From positions 1 through 37,611 of the forward strand of contig JACQSY010000082.1 of the NCBI GenBank assembly GCA_016211085.1: DNA of 37,611 nucleotides. Reading direction: 5' to 3'. The notes below the pieces were generated by a model. That model was not told where the DNA came from, searched no databases, and saw only the letters and a list, made by a program, of their open reading frames with translations. This DNA comes from Acidobacteriota bacterium. Its GTDB lineage: Bacteria; Acidobacteriota; UBA6911; RPQK01; JACQSY01. The position numbers and the translations under genes were made by a program. Below, in pieces: positions 25,606 to 32,916 of the stretch (its first letter is position 1; each line of letters begins with the position of its first letter).

Positions 25606-26970
25606 ATGTCGTCACCTCCTCCACTTCCCGAGACCATCAAGAACATCCGCTACCCGGAGGTGCACGAGCGACAACTCGCAAACGGACTGAGGGTTCTCGT
25701 GGTGCCGGATGAACGGCTCCCCAAGATATCCATTCAGCTTGCCTTCCCGGCAGGACGGGTTTCCAATCCCGATCACAACCTGGCTTTGGTTCCCATGGCA
25801 GTTCAACTATTGCGAGAGGGGACCCAAAATCGATCCGCCCGCCAGATTTCTGATGCGCTTGATTACTGGGCTATCCAGTTTGAAAGTAAGGTGGCCATGG
25901 AGCACACGCTGCTGGCCATGACAGCGTTGGCTGATTATCTGGAGCCGATGCTCGATTTACTCTCCGACCTGGTGCAGAACCCTGCATTTCCCCTGGAGGA
26001 GATTGACAGGTTGCGCGTTCGCTGGCGCAGTAAGCTTGCCGCGCAGCGTTCGCAACCGGATTTTCTGGCCAACGAGCGCGTTTTTCACAGCCTTTACCCG
26101 GGTCACCCTTATTCCAAAGTAACGATTCCGCCTCCCCACCTGGAACAAGCCGACCAGAAATCGATTCGTGAAACTTTGCTTCGTTATTTTGTCCCCAACG
26201 ATGCCTATCTGCTTTTTGCCGGGCCGCTGGATGCGGACTTGGCAACCCGCCAGGCAGAAAAATATTTTGGAGGCTGGCCGCGTCAAAATTTTCCAGCTCT
26301 CTTTTATCCTTCTCCACGGCCCCAGGAGCACCGGCCGGTTTGCGTGGTGCACCGGCCTGATTCGGTGCAATCGCGAATTTCAGTTGCCGCAAGAACGCTT
26401 CCACGCGCCCACCCGGATTCCTTGATTTTCAGCCTTGCCAATCAGGTGCTGGGTGGCAGCGCCAGTGCGCGTCTTTTTTTGAATCTCCGGGAAGCGCGCG
26501 GCTACACCTACGGAGCCTACAGTCTCGTCAAGAGCTATCGATATGATGGAATTTTTGTGGCCTCCGCCAACGTCAAGATGGACGTGACCATCGACTCGAT
26601 CCAGGAGTTCCTCAAGGAGCTTGAGCGCATGACACAGCAGGTGCCGGCGCAAGAAGAATTACACCGCTGCCAGGCCGAGCTCATCGGTGCCTTTCTCCGA
26701 CAAACGGAAACTGCCGCTTCAGTGGGAAACCTGGAGCTGACGCGCCGTATTTATCAGCTTCCGGAAGATTTTTATCACACACTGATTCCGACCCTCCGTG
26801 ACATTGCGGCCGAACAGGTTCACGAGATTTCGCAAAACTTTTTTAATCCCGAAAAGGTGCTCATAACGGTCGTCGCCGACCGGGAAGCAGTCGAGTGGCC
26901 TCTTTCTCGTTTTGGGAAAGTGCTCGTGTACGACTCCGAAGGACGAAAACTCTCCGAAGGCCCCAACTGA
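25606..26970 (+). CDS. M16 family peptidase-like, non-catalytic partner subunit
   Basis: A 454-residue homologue of the preceding gene. It shares the fold (HERQLANGLRVLVVPDERLP, REARGYTYGAYS, YTYGAYSLVKSYRYDGIFVA), but the HxxEH motif is missing: the equivalent segment reads NLALVPMAVQLLREGT. Such subunits act as substrate-binding partners of the active M16 chain. ATG 25606 was chosen, 16 bp after the previous stop; GTG 25597 is an alternative. A family-1 repeat follows. Confidence 0.9.
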   Translation: MSSPPPLPETIKNIRYPEVHERQLANGLRVLVVPDERLPKISIQLAFPAGRVSNPDHNLALVPMAVQLLREGTQNRSARQISDALDYWAIQFESKVAMEHTLLAMTALADYLEPMLDLLSDLVQNPAFPLEEIDRLRVRWRSKLAAQRSQPDFLANERVFHSLYPGHPYSKVTIPPPHLEQADQKSIRETLLRYFVPNDAYLLFAGPLDADLATRQAEKYFGGWPRQNFPALFYPSPRPQEHRPVCVVHRPDSVQSRISVAARTLPRAHPDSLIFSLANQVLGGSASARLFLNLREARGYTYGAYSLVKSYRYDGIFVASANVKMDVTIDSIQEFLKELERMTQQVPAQEELHRCQAELIGAFLRQTETAASVGNLELTRRIYQLPEDFYHTLIPTLRDIAAEQVHEISQNFFNPEKVLITVVADREAVEWPLSRFGKVLVYDSEGRKLSEGPN

Positions 26971-27004
26971 TCAGAGGCCCCCTCTCGCCCGCGGAGCCGC
27001 CGAA

Positions 27005-27107
27005 CAGAGGCGCGACGGTCACGGAGCGATTCTGAGGGATGACTCGATACCGGCCCTTGAGAAGAAACAGAAGCGCTTACTCCGCTGGCGCTCCGTGCGC
27101 GCCTCTG
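27005..27107 (-). repeat. Family-1 palindromic repeat with insertion-extended loop; fills the 336-bp gap
   Basis: It has perfect terminal arms CAGAGGCGCG (27005-27014) and CGCGCCTCTG (27098-27107). The 3' side (GCGCTTACTCCGCTGGCGCT) is the standard left arm read on the minus strand, while the other side is diverged. Apart from this unit, nothing convincing is visible between 26971 and 27305. Confidence 0.75.
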
Positions 27108-27305
27108 ACTGCGCATGCAAAAGATCCGTGATCGATTCAAGGCACAACCCAATCGGAAGGCGCGGGTGCCAACGGGGCTCCTGCTGCAATAAGAGAAGTT
27201 CCTAATCATACCACCCCGCCCCGCCCCCAACGCCGTCAAGCATTGACTTGTCGCTGCAGCTGTGGCGAAATCGGAGTGTCTCGAATTATCTGGAGGAGTC
27301 TGCCG

Positions 27306-27674
27306 ATGGACGAGCCGCACTACGAACGAGGCATGGAACTCTTTTCTGAAGACCGGTTGGAGGAAGCCATTCATGAGCTCACGCTTGCGGTTGAAGCCGA
27401 TCCCCAGCATGCCGACGCGCTCCATGCTTTGTCGATGTGCTGTTATCATGCGGCCGATTACGACCGCGCCATTGAGTACGGGGAGAGGTTCCGCCAGCTC
27501 GAACCGGAAGACGTGCTTGCATTCACCAGCCTTTCGATGTTCTACCAGAAGAAAGGCATGATTGAAAAAGCCGAGGAGATGGGCGCCAAGGCAAAGGTAG
27601 CCGGATTCAAAGAGGCGATTCGCGAAGCCAAAGAGAAGGAAGCTTCTCGATCAGGTGACGTGGAAAAGAAATAG
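27306..27674 (+). CDS. Small TPR-repeat protein
   Basis: A 122-residue protein made of about two and a half tetratricopeptide repeats: YERGMELFSEDRLEEAIHEL with ADPQHADALHALSMCCYHAA, then DYDRAIEYGERFRQLEPEDV. A charged C-terminal tail follows (EAKEKEASRSGDVEKK). ATG 27306 has GGAGG at nine bases. It is probably a cytoplasmic protein-protein adaptor. It is a single gene ending in a very strong hairpin. Confidence 0.85.
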   Translation: MDEPHYERGMELFSEDRLEEAIHELTLAVEADPQHADALHALSMCCYHAADYDRAIEYGERFRQLEPEDVLAFTSLSMFYQKKGMIEKAEEMGAKAKVAGFKEAIREAKEKEASRSGDVEKK

Positions 27675-27687
27675 TCCGGCACTCTGT

Positions 27688-27733
27688 GATCACGGTACTG
27701 GGGTACCAGTGTTAATACCCCAGTACCGTGATC
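27688..27733 (+). terminator. Perfect 18-bp hairpin after the TPR gene
   Basis: GATCACGGTACTGGGGTA pairs exactly with TACCCCAGTACCGTGATC across a 10-nt loop, followed by TCCCTTTCATTCTTTTCC. It lies 14 bp after the TPR stop and about 54 bp before the tRNA. It may terminate the TPR transcript and insulate the tRNA promoter. The T-tract is interrupted, so efficiency is uncertain. Confidence 0.75.
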
Positions 27734-27786
27734 TCCCTTTCATTCTTTTCCTTTTTCTCTCGATATATAATAAGCATCCTCTCCGG

Positions 27787-27858
27787 GCCGGCGTAGCTCA
27801 ACGGTAGAGCGGCGCATTCGTAATGCGTAGGTTGTAGGTTCGATTCCTATCGCCGGCT
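27787..27858 (+). tRNA. tRNA-Thr (anticodon CGT)
   Basis: A cloverleaf is readable. The acceptor stem is GCCGGCG with CGCCGGC; the D arm is GCTC/GAGC. The anticodon stem is GCGCA/TGCGT (one G-T or mismatch at the base) with loop TTCGTAA giving CGT, which reads ACG. The variable loop is AGGTT, and the T arm is GTAGG/CCTAT with TTCGATT. The discriminator is T and no CCA is encoded. Length is 72 nt. No integrase or attachment duplication is visible nearby. Confidence 0.95.
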
Positions 27859-28002
27859 TCAGAAAACATCCAGCGAGACCCTTCAAGAGCCGGATCGGAG
27901 CCTGGTTTTATGAGATCTCACCTTTGGGTCACCACTGTCTTTCCGGCAGTTCCTCAAGGAAAACTGATACTTCTCGGCTGCAATTTTTTGTAAGCTTCCC
28001 GC

Positions 28003-28668
28003 ATGGCTCCGCAAGCAAGATCTATCGAAATCCCCACGCACGGGCACTATTGGATTCAGGTACCTCATCCAGGCAAAGCCTCCCCTTTGCTGGTAGGCTT
28101 TCACGGTTATGGTGAGAATGCGGAGAGAAACCTCCGCCAGCTGCAGGGAATACCGGGAAGCGAGCGTTGGCTGCTCGTCTCCATCCAGGGCCTGCACCTA
28201 TTTTACGAGCGCAAGTCCAATGAGGTCGTGGCCTCCTGGATGACGCGCCTGGGCAGAGAAAATGCGATTCGAGACAATATTCGCTACGTCGACAGCGTCC
28301 TCTCAGAAATAAAAAAGGACTACGCTTCCAACGGCTGCCTGGTCTACGCCGGCTTTTCACAAGGTGTGGCCATGGCATGCCGGGCGGCCGCTTTTGTCCC
28401 GCACACCTGCCATGGACTGCTGTTGTTGGGCAGCGATGTCCCGCCTGAGATCAAAGCCAATCCGACGCTCTCGTTTCCTCCAATCCTTCTGGCGCGAGGA
28501 CGGCATGACGCGTGGTACACGCAGGCCAAGATGGATGAGGATCTTCTCGCACTGCGCTCCAAAAGTTCTCGGCTAGTGCCCATGGTTTTTGAAGGCGGGC
28601 ACGAGTGGGGCGAACCGTTTCGAAAGGCTGCAGGAGACTTCTTGTCGCGTGTCATGAGTTCGCAATGA
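28003..28668 (+). CDS. Alpha/beta hydrolase, phospholipase/carboxylesterase family
   Basis: A 221-residue cytoplasmic serine esterase. SPLLVGFHGYGENAERN supplies the oxyanion region. The nucleophile elbow is GFSQG (Ser about 119), the acid lies in LLARGRHDAWYT and the His in FEGGHEWGEPF. This arrangement is that of the carboxylesterase/lysophospholipase (YpfH, EstB) group. The substrate is unknown. It begins 145 bp after the tRNA and is followed by a degenerate family-1 half-unit. Confidence 0.88.
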   Translation: MAPQARSIEIPTHGHYWIQVPHPGKASPLLVGFHGYGENAERNLRQLQGIPGSERWLLVSIQGLHLFYERKSNEVVASWMTRLGRENAIRDNIRYVDSVLSEIKKDYASNGCLVYAGFSQGVAMACRAAAFVPHTCHGLLLLGSDVPPEIKANPTLSFPPILLARGRHDAWYTQAKMDEDLLALRSKSSRLVPMVFEGGHEWGEPFRKAAGDFLSRVMSSQ

Positions 28669-28704
28669 TTGCAGCAGTACGCGCTCGTTGGCATTTGCGC
28701 CCTG
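28669..28704 (+). repeat. Degenerate family-1 right half
   Basis: GCAGCAGTACGCGCTCGTTG then GCATTTGCGCCCTG resembles the GGAGCGCTCATTCGCATTCG right half of the family-1 unit, starting at the stop of the esterase gene. Only this half is recognisable. Confidence 0.4.
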
Positions 28705-28813
28705 CTCCGTTGCGGATCCGCCCCCGCATCAAAACGAAACTTATGTTCGTAATCCTTCGTGTAAAAAATCACGTGTGAAGCATCGTCCGGAGGGTCGTCC
28801 CAACCGCATTCCT

Positions 28814-28936
28814 TCACCATCTGGGAATACCGACTTCCTGAGTCTGTTCCATCACATAATCGACAGCGCGATAACGGAACTCGGCGGGATCGTAACCTTT
28901 AGAATGCAAAAATCGACGAATAACATCCCGCATCAT
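28814..28936 (-). CDS. 40-residue protein overlapping the cohesin-domain gene
   Basis: ATG ATG at 28936/28933 is preceded by GGAGGTGGAGAC, a strong ribosome-binding site. The product begins MMRDVIRRFLHSKGYDPAEF and continues RYRAVDYVMEQTQEVGIPRW. It is well balanced in composition and predicted helical. It lies in a different frame from the cohesin-domain gene and overlaps its last 38 bases. Another reading is that it is the frameshifted tail of that protein, but the dedicated ribosome-binding site argues for a separate gene. The function is unknown. Confidence 0.6.
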   Translation of the reverse strand: MMRDVIRRFLHSKGYDPAEFRYRAVDYVMEQTQEVGIPRW

Positions 28937-29537
28937 GTCTCCACCTCCGACTAAAACCTCCAGCCGCAACCGCGGGTGAGAAGCCGCTGCTTGCTGGAGC
29001 AGAAACTGAGTCGGCAGAAGTCCTCCTCCCAGGCGCAACAACCGTGATCTTTCCTCCTTCAACCTGCAGCGCCGCCTGGGAACCGGCAGCGTCTTGAGCT
29101 GAGGCGGCCGCTTCAAGCGAAATCACCGATCCACCGAGGCTATCCTGGCTAAGTTTGAACTTCACCAAGGCCAGCTTGCCGTTCAGGACCGCTGCTTCTT
29201 TACAGAGGATCTTTAAAGACAAGAAAAACTGGTTGGGGGACCCGAAGTCGCTGCTCAGCTGTGCCGCCACCTCGACCCCTTCAAGCACGTCCTCGACTCC
29301 ACCAAATGAAATAAGTGTGCTGTCGAACGAAAGCTCCAGGTCAATCAAACAGATGGGGACCTCAGAATAAGCGCTCACCGGGATCTCGGCGACTGCTTCA
29401 GGGGGGACCTCCACAGAACCAACGATGATGCGGAGAACGCGATCCTCAACCGCAGCTTGATGCGAATGGCTCAAAGGCGAAATTGCTGGGATCAAAACAA
29501 ACAACACGATCCCCTTTGGAGACGTCGACCAATTCAT
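28899..29537 (-). CDS. Exported cohesin-domain protein
   Basis: A 212-residue protein with a signal peptide (KGIVLFVLIPAISPLSHSH). A cohesin-like beta-sandwich spans residues about 33-165. Its landmarks are RIIVGSVEVPPEAVAEIPVS, ICLIDLELSFDSTLISFGGV, KLALVKFKLSQDSLGGSVIS and LQVEGGKITVV. The tail is Ser/Ala-rich and low complexity. Non-cellulosomal cohesins bind partner proteins at the cell surface; no dockerin is seen here. The start ATG overlaps the upstream membrane-peptide stop in ATGA. Confidence 0.8.
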   Translation of the reverse strand: MNWSTSPKGIVLFVLIPAISPLSHSHQAAVEDRVLRIIVGSVEVPPEAVAEIPVSAYSEVPICLIDLELSFDSTLISFGGVEDVLEGVEVAAQLSSDFGSPNQFFLSLKILCKEAAVLNGKLALVKFKLSQDSLGGSVISLEAAASAQDAAGSQAALQVEGGKITVVAPGRRTSADSVSAPASSGFSPAVAAGGFSRRWRHDAGCYSSIFAF

Positions 29538-29695
29538 GACTGTTTCCTCTCTTGGCGCGCGCAGCGCTTAATTATTAACGTCACCAGTATAGCCGCCCCC
29601 AAAAGCGCCACCAGCAGCATCAACGACCAAAGGCCGGCATAGATCAGAAGGAAAACCACCACCGCAATGAGGATGCTGGCTAACATCGCAATCAT
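29534..29695 (-). CDS. 53-residue membrane peptide
   Basis: The sequence has two adjoining hydrophobic segments, MLASILIAVVVFLLIYAG and LWSLMLLVALLGAAILVTLI, then a basic tail (KRCARQERKQS). ATG 29695 was chosen because the longer TTG-started frame adds only polar, non-conserved-looking residues. The four-base overlap with the cohesin-domain gene supports translation. The function is unknown. Confidence 0.6.
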   Translation of the reverse strand: MIAMLASILIAVVVFLLIYAGLWSLMLLVALLGAAILVTLIIKRCARQERKQS

Positions 29696-29903
29696 GCAAA
29701 ACGTTCTCCTGGCAGACTCGCAAGATGGGTCTGACGCAAAACGAGCCGACCCAGTCCAGTATATTAATCCAGCCGAAATGCGGGAATTACGCAATCTGGG
29801 CTTTGGGTTTTCGTCCGTTTCGGTGATAATTTGAAATCGCCGGCGTGCTTCCCCCGGATCCTTGGAATTTAACGGGCGGAGGATCTGAACTTAACGATCA
29901 ACG

Positions 29904-30206
29904 ATGGAAGCTGACAGATCTACCTCAGAGAGACTGAAACGGCTTGCCCAGCAAGCGATCTCAGCAGTGGCCGAACGGTACCTGTTGGAAGATAACTTCA
30001 TCAAACTAACAGCAGACCCCCAACCCATCGAAGGGACCCATTCCTCCTGGCAGATTCATTTTTGTTGCGGAGAGGATCCCGTCGTCCCCTTCACCATTTC
30101 CATCCTTGTTCCCGCCAATTCCTTAGACATTCAGTTAAGGCGAGATCTTGTGGTCGGTCTTGAACATCGGCTCTGGCAGTTAAAGCTTCTGGACACCCTG
30201 GGCTGA
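29904..30206 (+). CDS. Unknown 100-residue cytoplasmic protein
   Basis: There is no signal peptide or membrane helix. The N-terminal helix is LKRLAQQAISAVAERYLLED. A mixed alpha/beta stretch follows (SWQIHFCCGEDPVVPFTISI, LDIQLRRDLVVGLEHRLWQL). I recognise no family. The ribosome-binding site is weak (GGAGGATC is 20 bases upstream). It is divergent from the cohesin operon and followed by a family-2 repeat. Confidence 0.6.
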   Translation: MEADRSTSERLKRLAQQAISAVAERYLLEDNFIKLTADPQPIEGTHSSWQIHFCCGEDPVVPFTISILVPANSLDIQLRRDLVVGLEHRLWQLKLLDTLG

Positions 30207-30342
30207 GCCGACGATTCTTGACACTGACTGAGGGGGGGAACTACAGTTGCGGCGAAGCCGGAATCTGCGCTCGCGGCGTGCTGAAAAGGGCGTGAATCGG
30301 GGGTTGTCAACTGAGGGGGATCCTCAGTGCGTCCGAGAAGTG

Positions 30343-30428
30343 AGAAGCGCTCGACGAAAGTACGAAGTGTGAACTGAGATTTTTAAAACGACCTCATTCG
30401 TTCTTCGCATTTCGAAATCGCGAAGCAA
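30343..30428 (-). repeat. Family-2 palindromic repeat (copy 2)
   Basis: On the minus strand it reads TTCGCGATTTCGAAATGCGA, a central ATGAGGTCG...CTCAGTT region and CACACTTCGTACTTTCGTCG. It shares the outer word pattern of the copies at 1789-1865 and 37444-37519. It is immediately upstream of the first DapA-family gene. Confidence 0.55.
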
Positions 30429-30473
30429 GCCGGTCACTATTTTGCTCACGGCCTTAAGAATCCTGGAGGGGAT

Positions 30474-31529
30474 ATGACGATCAACAGATCAGAACGAAAG
30501 CAGTGGGCCCGGGAAAATTTCAAAGGGTTGCAGAACGTGCTTGTCCCTTCTTTTGATTCTGAAATGGACACTCTCAGCGAGGAGGGAATCCGCTTGGATG
30601 TGCGGCAAAGCATCAAGCACGGATTCTTCTCAACTTTATGCGCCTGTGAGGCGGGTCTGAGCCTGGAGGAAAACAAAAGGTTCGTGGAAATTGCAGTCAG
30701 TGAAGCCGCAGGGAAAATGCTGGTGGGAATCTCTCTCTTCCTGGACACCACTGAGCAAATGATCGAGTTGACCCGGCATGCTGAAAAGGCGGGCTGTACC
30801 CATGCGCTCCTGGGCTATCCCCTGTTTTTCAACCCTCGATCGGAAGAAGAAATTTTTCAGTTTGCTAGACAAATTTGCGAGGCCAGCAATCTCAGCATCA
30901 TCTTGCCGGTGTTCAATGACAGAGTCGATTTTACGAGGTTTCATCCCAGCGGAGTCCCCTTTGGCCTCTACGACCGGCTCACCGCCCTCGACACGGTGGT
31001 CGCAATTCAAATTGAGACCGTCGAGCCCGGCATGATCACAGAATGCTTTACACGTTATCGAGATCAGGTCCTTGTTTCTTCCACCTTTTTAGGAATGCTG
31101 CCGATGCTCAACGAGATTTACGGCCTGCAGTGGAGCGGAAACTGGATTTACGAGGCTCTGCAGTCTCCCCAGAAACCGCAGGCTGTAGAGTTCTTCAATC
31201 TGCTACTGGCGAAAAAGACGGACTCGGCCATGAAACTCTTCTGGCAAATGGCGCCGACTCTTTCAACTCTCGCACAGATGATGGGGCTCTACTCGGCGAC
31301 TGGCGCCGATCACTTCCACCTGCGCAAATTCTACCAGTGGTCGGTGGGAGGAAATGGCGGGCTGACCCGACAGCCGCACATGAATCTTTACCGCCGGCAG
31401 AAAGAGGCGATCCGCAGCGCTTACCGCGCTGTGGGAATCATTCCTGCGGAAAATGACGACGAATTTCTTGCGGGCAAGGTAAATTATTCAAACAATCTAT
31501 CGGGCGCATCGGCGCGTAAGCGCCGCTGA
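30474..31529 (+). CDS. DapA-family (class I aldolase-like) paralogue 1, catalytic residues lost
   Basis: A 351-residue TIM-barrel protein related to dihydrodipicolinate synthase and N-acetylneuraminate lyase. The family layout is kept (CEAGLSLEENKRFVEIAVSE, ALLGYPLFFNPRSEEEIFQF, QWSVGGNGGLTRQPHM). The catalytic Tyr is replaced by Pro145 (SIILPVFN) and the Schiff-base Lys by Gln179 (VVAIQIETVE). It is therefore probably not a lyase of the usual mechanism. The frame is intact and has GGAGGGGAT upstream of the ATG, so it is expected to be expressed, perhaps as a regulatory or binding paralogue. Confidence 0.88.
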   Translation: MTINRSERKQWARENFKGLQNVLVPSFDSEMDTLSEEGIRLDVRQSIKHGFFSTLCACEAGLSLEENKRFVEIAVSEAAGKMLVGISLFLDTTEQMIELTRHAEKAGCTHALLGYPLFFNPRSEEEIFQFARQICEASNLSIILPVFNDRVDFTRFHPSGVPFGLYDRLTALDTVVAIQIETVEPGMITECFTRYRDQVLVSSTFLGMLPMLNEIYGLQWSGNWIYEALQSPQKPQAVEFFNLLLAKKTDSAMKLFWQMAPTLSTLAQMMGLYSATGADHFHLRKFYQWSVGGNGGLTRQPHMNLYRRQKEAIRSAYRAVGIIPAENDDEFLAGKVNYSNNLSGASARKRR

Positions 31530-31581
31530 CGTTTCGCACAAACCTTCAATGGGAAACCGGTATGACTTCCCGATTTGAGAT

Positions 31582-32628
31582 ATGAAAGTGGCCGCAAAAG
31601 GGGCTCAGTGGAAAGAATGGGCCAAGGACCACATGAGGGGTCTTGAGAATACCATCATCCCTTCTTTTACTCCGGATCTTTCAAAACTGGACGAAGCGGG
31701 AATTCGATGGGATGTCCAGCAGAGCATCCGTCACGGTTTCTTCTCTTTATTCTGCCCCCTCACCGCGGGACTGACTTTTGAGGAAAACCAACGCTTCATC
31801 GAGATCGTCGCCAGCGAAGCTAAGGGGAAGGCGCTGGTTTCGCTGATCCTGCGGACGGAAAACATGAAGCAAAGTTTTCAAATGCTCCAGCACGCAGAAA
31901 GAGTCGGCGTTAGTCACTGGACCATAGCGTATCCTCCTTCTTTTTACGCCCGTTCGCTGGACGAGATCTACCGGTTCACTCGTGAACTTTGTGAGGCAGC
32001 AAACCTGGGGGTAGTCCTTTACGTTACGGAAAGTTTTGATTTTGCCCGTTTTCATCCCAGCAGTGTGCCTTTTGATCTTTATGACCGGCTGGTGGAAATC
32101 CCCAATGTGATGGGAATGAAAGTTGGTTTCCCAGAGCCGGGAATGGTTTTCGAATGTTTTCGCAGATACAGCCACAAGATCCAGGTCAACATTGGAAACG
32201 TCGGAATCATGGGATTGTTCCCGGCTCTCATCACCCGTTTTCCTGTTCAATGGGGAGGCGCCGGGATATGGGAGGTCTGGCAGTCCCCGGAAAAGCCCTA
32301 CATGGTCGAGCTTTTTGACCACGTCTTGAAAGGCCGCCCCGCTGAAGCGTTCAAGATTTACTGGTTCCTGACCAAAGCTAACGTGTTAAATGTCTTGGGT
32401 GGCAAGCAGACCATGGGAGGCTTTGACCTGGGAATGATCAACTGGGCCCAGGGGAAATACATCATCTGGTCCGTGGGAGGAAACGGTGGGCCGCTGCGTC
32501 AGCCGCAAATGTCTTTGACACGGCGCCACATGGAAGCGCGCAAGGCCGCTCTGCGCGCCATCGGTATTCCTCCGCGAGAACCGGAGGAAGAATTTTTAGT
32601 CGGCCGTGTCAACTTTAACCGGAAATAG
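31582..32628 (+). CDS. DapA-family aldolase/dehydratase paralogue 2
   Basis: A 348-residue cytoplasmic member of the dihydrodipicolinate synthase/N-acetylneuraminate lyase family. The catalytic Tyr147 (LGVVLYVTES) and Schiff-base Lys180 (PNVMGMKVGFPE) are in place. The usual GTTGE loop is replaced by CPLTAGLTFEEN, so the substrate probably differs from the DapA substrate pair. The C-terminal region is long, with GGKQTMGGFDLGMINWAQGK and SVGGNGGPLRQPQMSLTRR. It is closely similar to paralogue 3. The start ATG has only GAGAT upstream; it is 52 bp after paralogue 1. Confidence 0.88.
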   Translation: MKVAAKGAQWKEWAKDHMRGLENTIIPSFTPDLSKLDEAGIRWDVQQSIRHGFFSLFCPLTAGLTFEENQRFIEIVASEAKGKALVSLILRTENMKQSFQMLQHAERVGVSHWTIAYPPSFYARSLDEIYRFTRELCEAANLGVVLYVTESFDFARFHPSSVPFDLYDRLVEIPNVMGMKVGFPEPGMVFECFRRYSHKIQVNIGNVGIMGLFPALITRFPVQWGGAGIWEVWQSPEKPYMVELFDHVLKGRPAEAFKIYWFLTKANVLNVLGGKQTMGGFDLGMINWAQGKYIIWSVGGNGGPLRQPQMSLTRRHMEARKAALRAIGIPPREPEEEFLVGRVNFNRK

Positions 32629-32668
32629 TCGACCTCGTGAATTCAGCAATAATCGTTAAGGAGATAAC

Positions 32669-32857
32669 ATGAATCGTAGAAAATTCCTATCTCTGGTTGG
32701 AATCAGCACCAGCCTGGCCGTCACTTATCGAACCGCGTCGGCTGTGGATCAGGCGGACCAAAAACCACAGGAGGCTGCGGAGGCTCCACGGCAAGAATAC
32801 GTGCCTTCAGGCCCTCTGCCGATGGTTTCTTCGGCTCTTTCAGTGGATTTTTTTTAA
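32669..32857 (+). CDS. 62-residue Tat-signal ORF, possibly a remnant
   Basis: AAGGAGATAAC precedes the ATG. The product starts with a twin-arginine signal (MNRRKFLSLVGISTSLAVTY) followed by a Gln/Glu/Ala/Pro-rich stretch. It ends SALSVDFF at an eight-T run and then a stop. No domain follows. It may be a small exported protein or the leader of a lost Tat substrate. It cannot be fused simply to the next DapA-family gene, whose frame has a TAG upstream. Confidence 0.5.
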   Translation: MNRRKFLSLVGISTSLAVTYRTASAVDQADQKPQEAAEAPRQEYVPSGPLPMVSSALSVDFF

Positions 32858-32916
32858 TGGCGGGTCAAATCGCGTTTCGATAGATTTCGCAAAGAGAAGA
32901 TCCGACAGGAGGATTT

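Noticed and set aside
25871..26404. 177-codon minus-strand ORF inside the second M16 gene
   Set aside because: Low-quality composition, no ribosome-binding site, and it lies fully within a well-supported gene.
28899..29116. Frameshift joining the cohesin-domain protein to the 40-aa tail
   Set aside because: Not excluded, but less likely. The cohesin frame ends naturally in a Ser/Ala-rich tail, and the 40-aa ORF has its own strong ribosome-binding site.
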